A stretch of DNA of 7,299 nt from Thioalkalivibrio sp. (lineage in GTDB: Bacteria; Pseudomonadota; Gammaproteobacteria; Ectothiorhodospirales; Ectothiorhodospiraceae). The notes under the pieces are model-generated. The model was given only the letters and a program-made list of their open reading frames with translations. It searched no databases and was not told where the DNA came from. The stretch is taken from assembly GCA_007133115.1 (NCBI GenBank), contig SLNI01000193.1:1-7299 (forward strand), written 5' to 3'. Position numbers and translations under genes: made by a program. Below, piece after piece: positions 6,326 to 7,299 of the stretch (the first letter of the stretch is position 1; every line of letters begins with the position of its first letter).

Positions 6326-7299
6326 GTGTTGAAACTCGATGTCGATACCAAGCTGGCTGCGGCCCGCACCCGCCTGATCATCGACAAGCCGTTTCTCGGT
6401 GCGCTGGTTCTGCGCCTGCCGCTGCAGCCCGCGCGTCCCGACTGGTGCAAAACCACGGCCACCGACGCCCGTAAGCTCTACTACAACGCCGAGTACATCG
6501 GACACCTGTCGCTGGCCGAAACCCAGTTCGTACTGGCGCAGGAAGCGCTGCATTGCGCGTTGCTGCACTTTGCGCGACGCGGGCACAGGATCAAGCACCT
6601 CTGGGACCTCGCCTGTGACTTCGCGATCAACCCAATCCTGATCCACGACGGCCTGACCGCACCACCGGGCGCTCTGTATAGCCACGAATACGAGGGCATG
6701 ACCGCGGAGGAGATCTATCCGTTTCTGGCCGATAACGAGAACGACTCCAGCAACGAGGAAAATCTCCACGACAAGCCGGAGGAACAGGAAGGAGGGAAGG
6801 GCGATCAGCCGCCTCCGCCTGACCTGGAGAAAGACGAAGACAAGGGTCGGTCGCAGGGTCCGCAGACCGAGACCGACGAGGAGTCCCAACCCCAGGACGG
6901 GGTCGATGAGAACCGCGAGGGAGCCCACGAACCCCCGCCCCTGAGTGCGCAGGAGCGCGAGACCCTGGAGATGCAGTGGAAGCAGCGCCTGGCCGGTGCC
7001 GCGCAGCAGGCCATGCAGGCCGGAAAACTCAGCGGGGACCTCGCGCGCCTCGTGGACTACGTCCTGGAGCCGAAGCTGCCCTGGCGCATGCTGCTGGCGC
7101 ACCACATGACGGCCCAGGCCCGCGATGATTACAGCTACACGCGGCCGTCGTCGCGCCGGGGTGAACCGGCGATCCTGCCCAGCCTGCGCAGCCACCAGCT
7201 CGATGTCGTCGTGGCGTTGGACACCAGCGGATCGATCTCCGGGGAAGAGATGCTCGAGTTCGTCTCGGAAATCGACGCCATCAAGGGCCAGATCCGGGC
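6326..7299 (+). CDS. VWA-like protein with DUF2201-type putative metallopeptidase N-domain (3' truncated by window edge)
   Basis: Probable partner of the upstream MoxR ATPase, 18 nt after its stop; 324 residues are visible and the frame is open to the edge. GTG at 6326 (or TTG at 6329) is the only plausible start. N-domain (about 1-135): resembles the putative metallopeptidase domain found in VWA-like proteins, with AQEALHCALLHFARRGHR (71-88) at the protease-motif position and HLWDLACDFAINPILI (91-106), where Asp98 sits at the position of a conserved Asp. The metal motif reads Q72-E-A-L-H76, not HExxH. Residues about 137-205 are an acidic, Pro/Glu/Asp/Gln-rich, probably disordered linker. A helical stretch follows (about 207-262, containing EPKLPWR at 248-254). 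The VWA-like domain opens at about 292 with the MIDAS motif DTSGS (299-303), intact for divalent-metal binding; the remaining MIDAS residues lie beyond the window. Expected to be cytoplasmic, since no signal peptide is seen. Family assignment is fairly firm; protease activity is doubtful. Confidence 0.88.
   Translation, partial: MLKLDVDTKLAAARTRLIIDKPFLGALVLRLPLQPARPDWCKTTATDARKLYYNAEYIGHLSLAETQFVLAQEALHCALLHFARRGHRIKHLWDLACDFAINPILIHDGLTAPPGALYSHEYEGMTAEEIYPFLADNENDSSNEENLHDKPEEQEGGKGDQPPPPDLEKDEDKGRSQGPQTETDEESQPQDGVDENREGAHEPPPLSAQERETLEMQWKQRLAGAAQQAMQAGKLSGDLARLVDYVLEPKLPWRMLLAHHMTAQARDDYSYTRPSSRRGEPAILPSLRSHQLDVVVALDTSGSISGEEMLEFVSEIDAIKGQIR

Overview
The window is a chromosomal stretch of a GC-rich bacterium. 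The coding sequences favour G/C at third codon positions, and the AcrB-type pump genes look proteobacterial. My guess is a gammaproteobacterium, possibly near the Chromatiales/Ectothiorhodospiraceae, but this is a weak inference from codon style and protein resemblance. All five supported genes lie on the + strand and fill most of the window; the long minus-strand open frames are antisense shadows.

Layout: (1) 1-623 is the C-terminal part of a GntP-family permease, cut by the left edge. (2) A 117-nt gap follows (624-740), with at best a weak promoter-like hexamer. (3) 741-1880 and 1887-5027 form a tight two-gene operon for a tripartite RND efflux pump. The first gene encodes a lipoprotein periplasmic adaptor (AcrA/MexA type) and the second a full-length HAE1-type inner-membrane pump (AcrB/MexB type). 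No outer-membrane channel gene follows, so the pump presumably uses a TolC/OprM-like channel encoded elsewhere. (4) 5028-5260 is a 233-nt intergenic region with small GC-rich hairpins and a good Shine-Dalgarno at its end. (5) 5261-6307 encodes a MoxR-type AAA+ ATPase. (6) 6326-7299 encodes the N-terminal 324 residues of a VWA-like protein with a DUF2201-type putative metallopeptidase N-domain. It is cut by the right edge and has a non-ATG start.

Functionally there are three units. The permease fragment imports a small organic acid (family-level statement). The adaptor and pump together export toxic or amphipathic compounds using the proton gradient. The MoxR ATPase and VWA-like protein form a chaperone-like pair of the general MoxR-VWA kind (compare RavA-ViaA, NorQ-NorD, CbbQ-CbbO), whose client cannot be read from this window.

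The MoxR/VWA pair is the least understood part and the best candidate for a poorly characterised system. Its most notable detail is a QEALH sequence where an HExxH zinc-protease motif would be expected. I see no CRISPR array, insertion sequence, tRNA, rRNA, riboswitch or attachment site.
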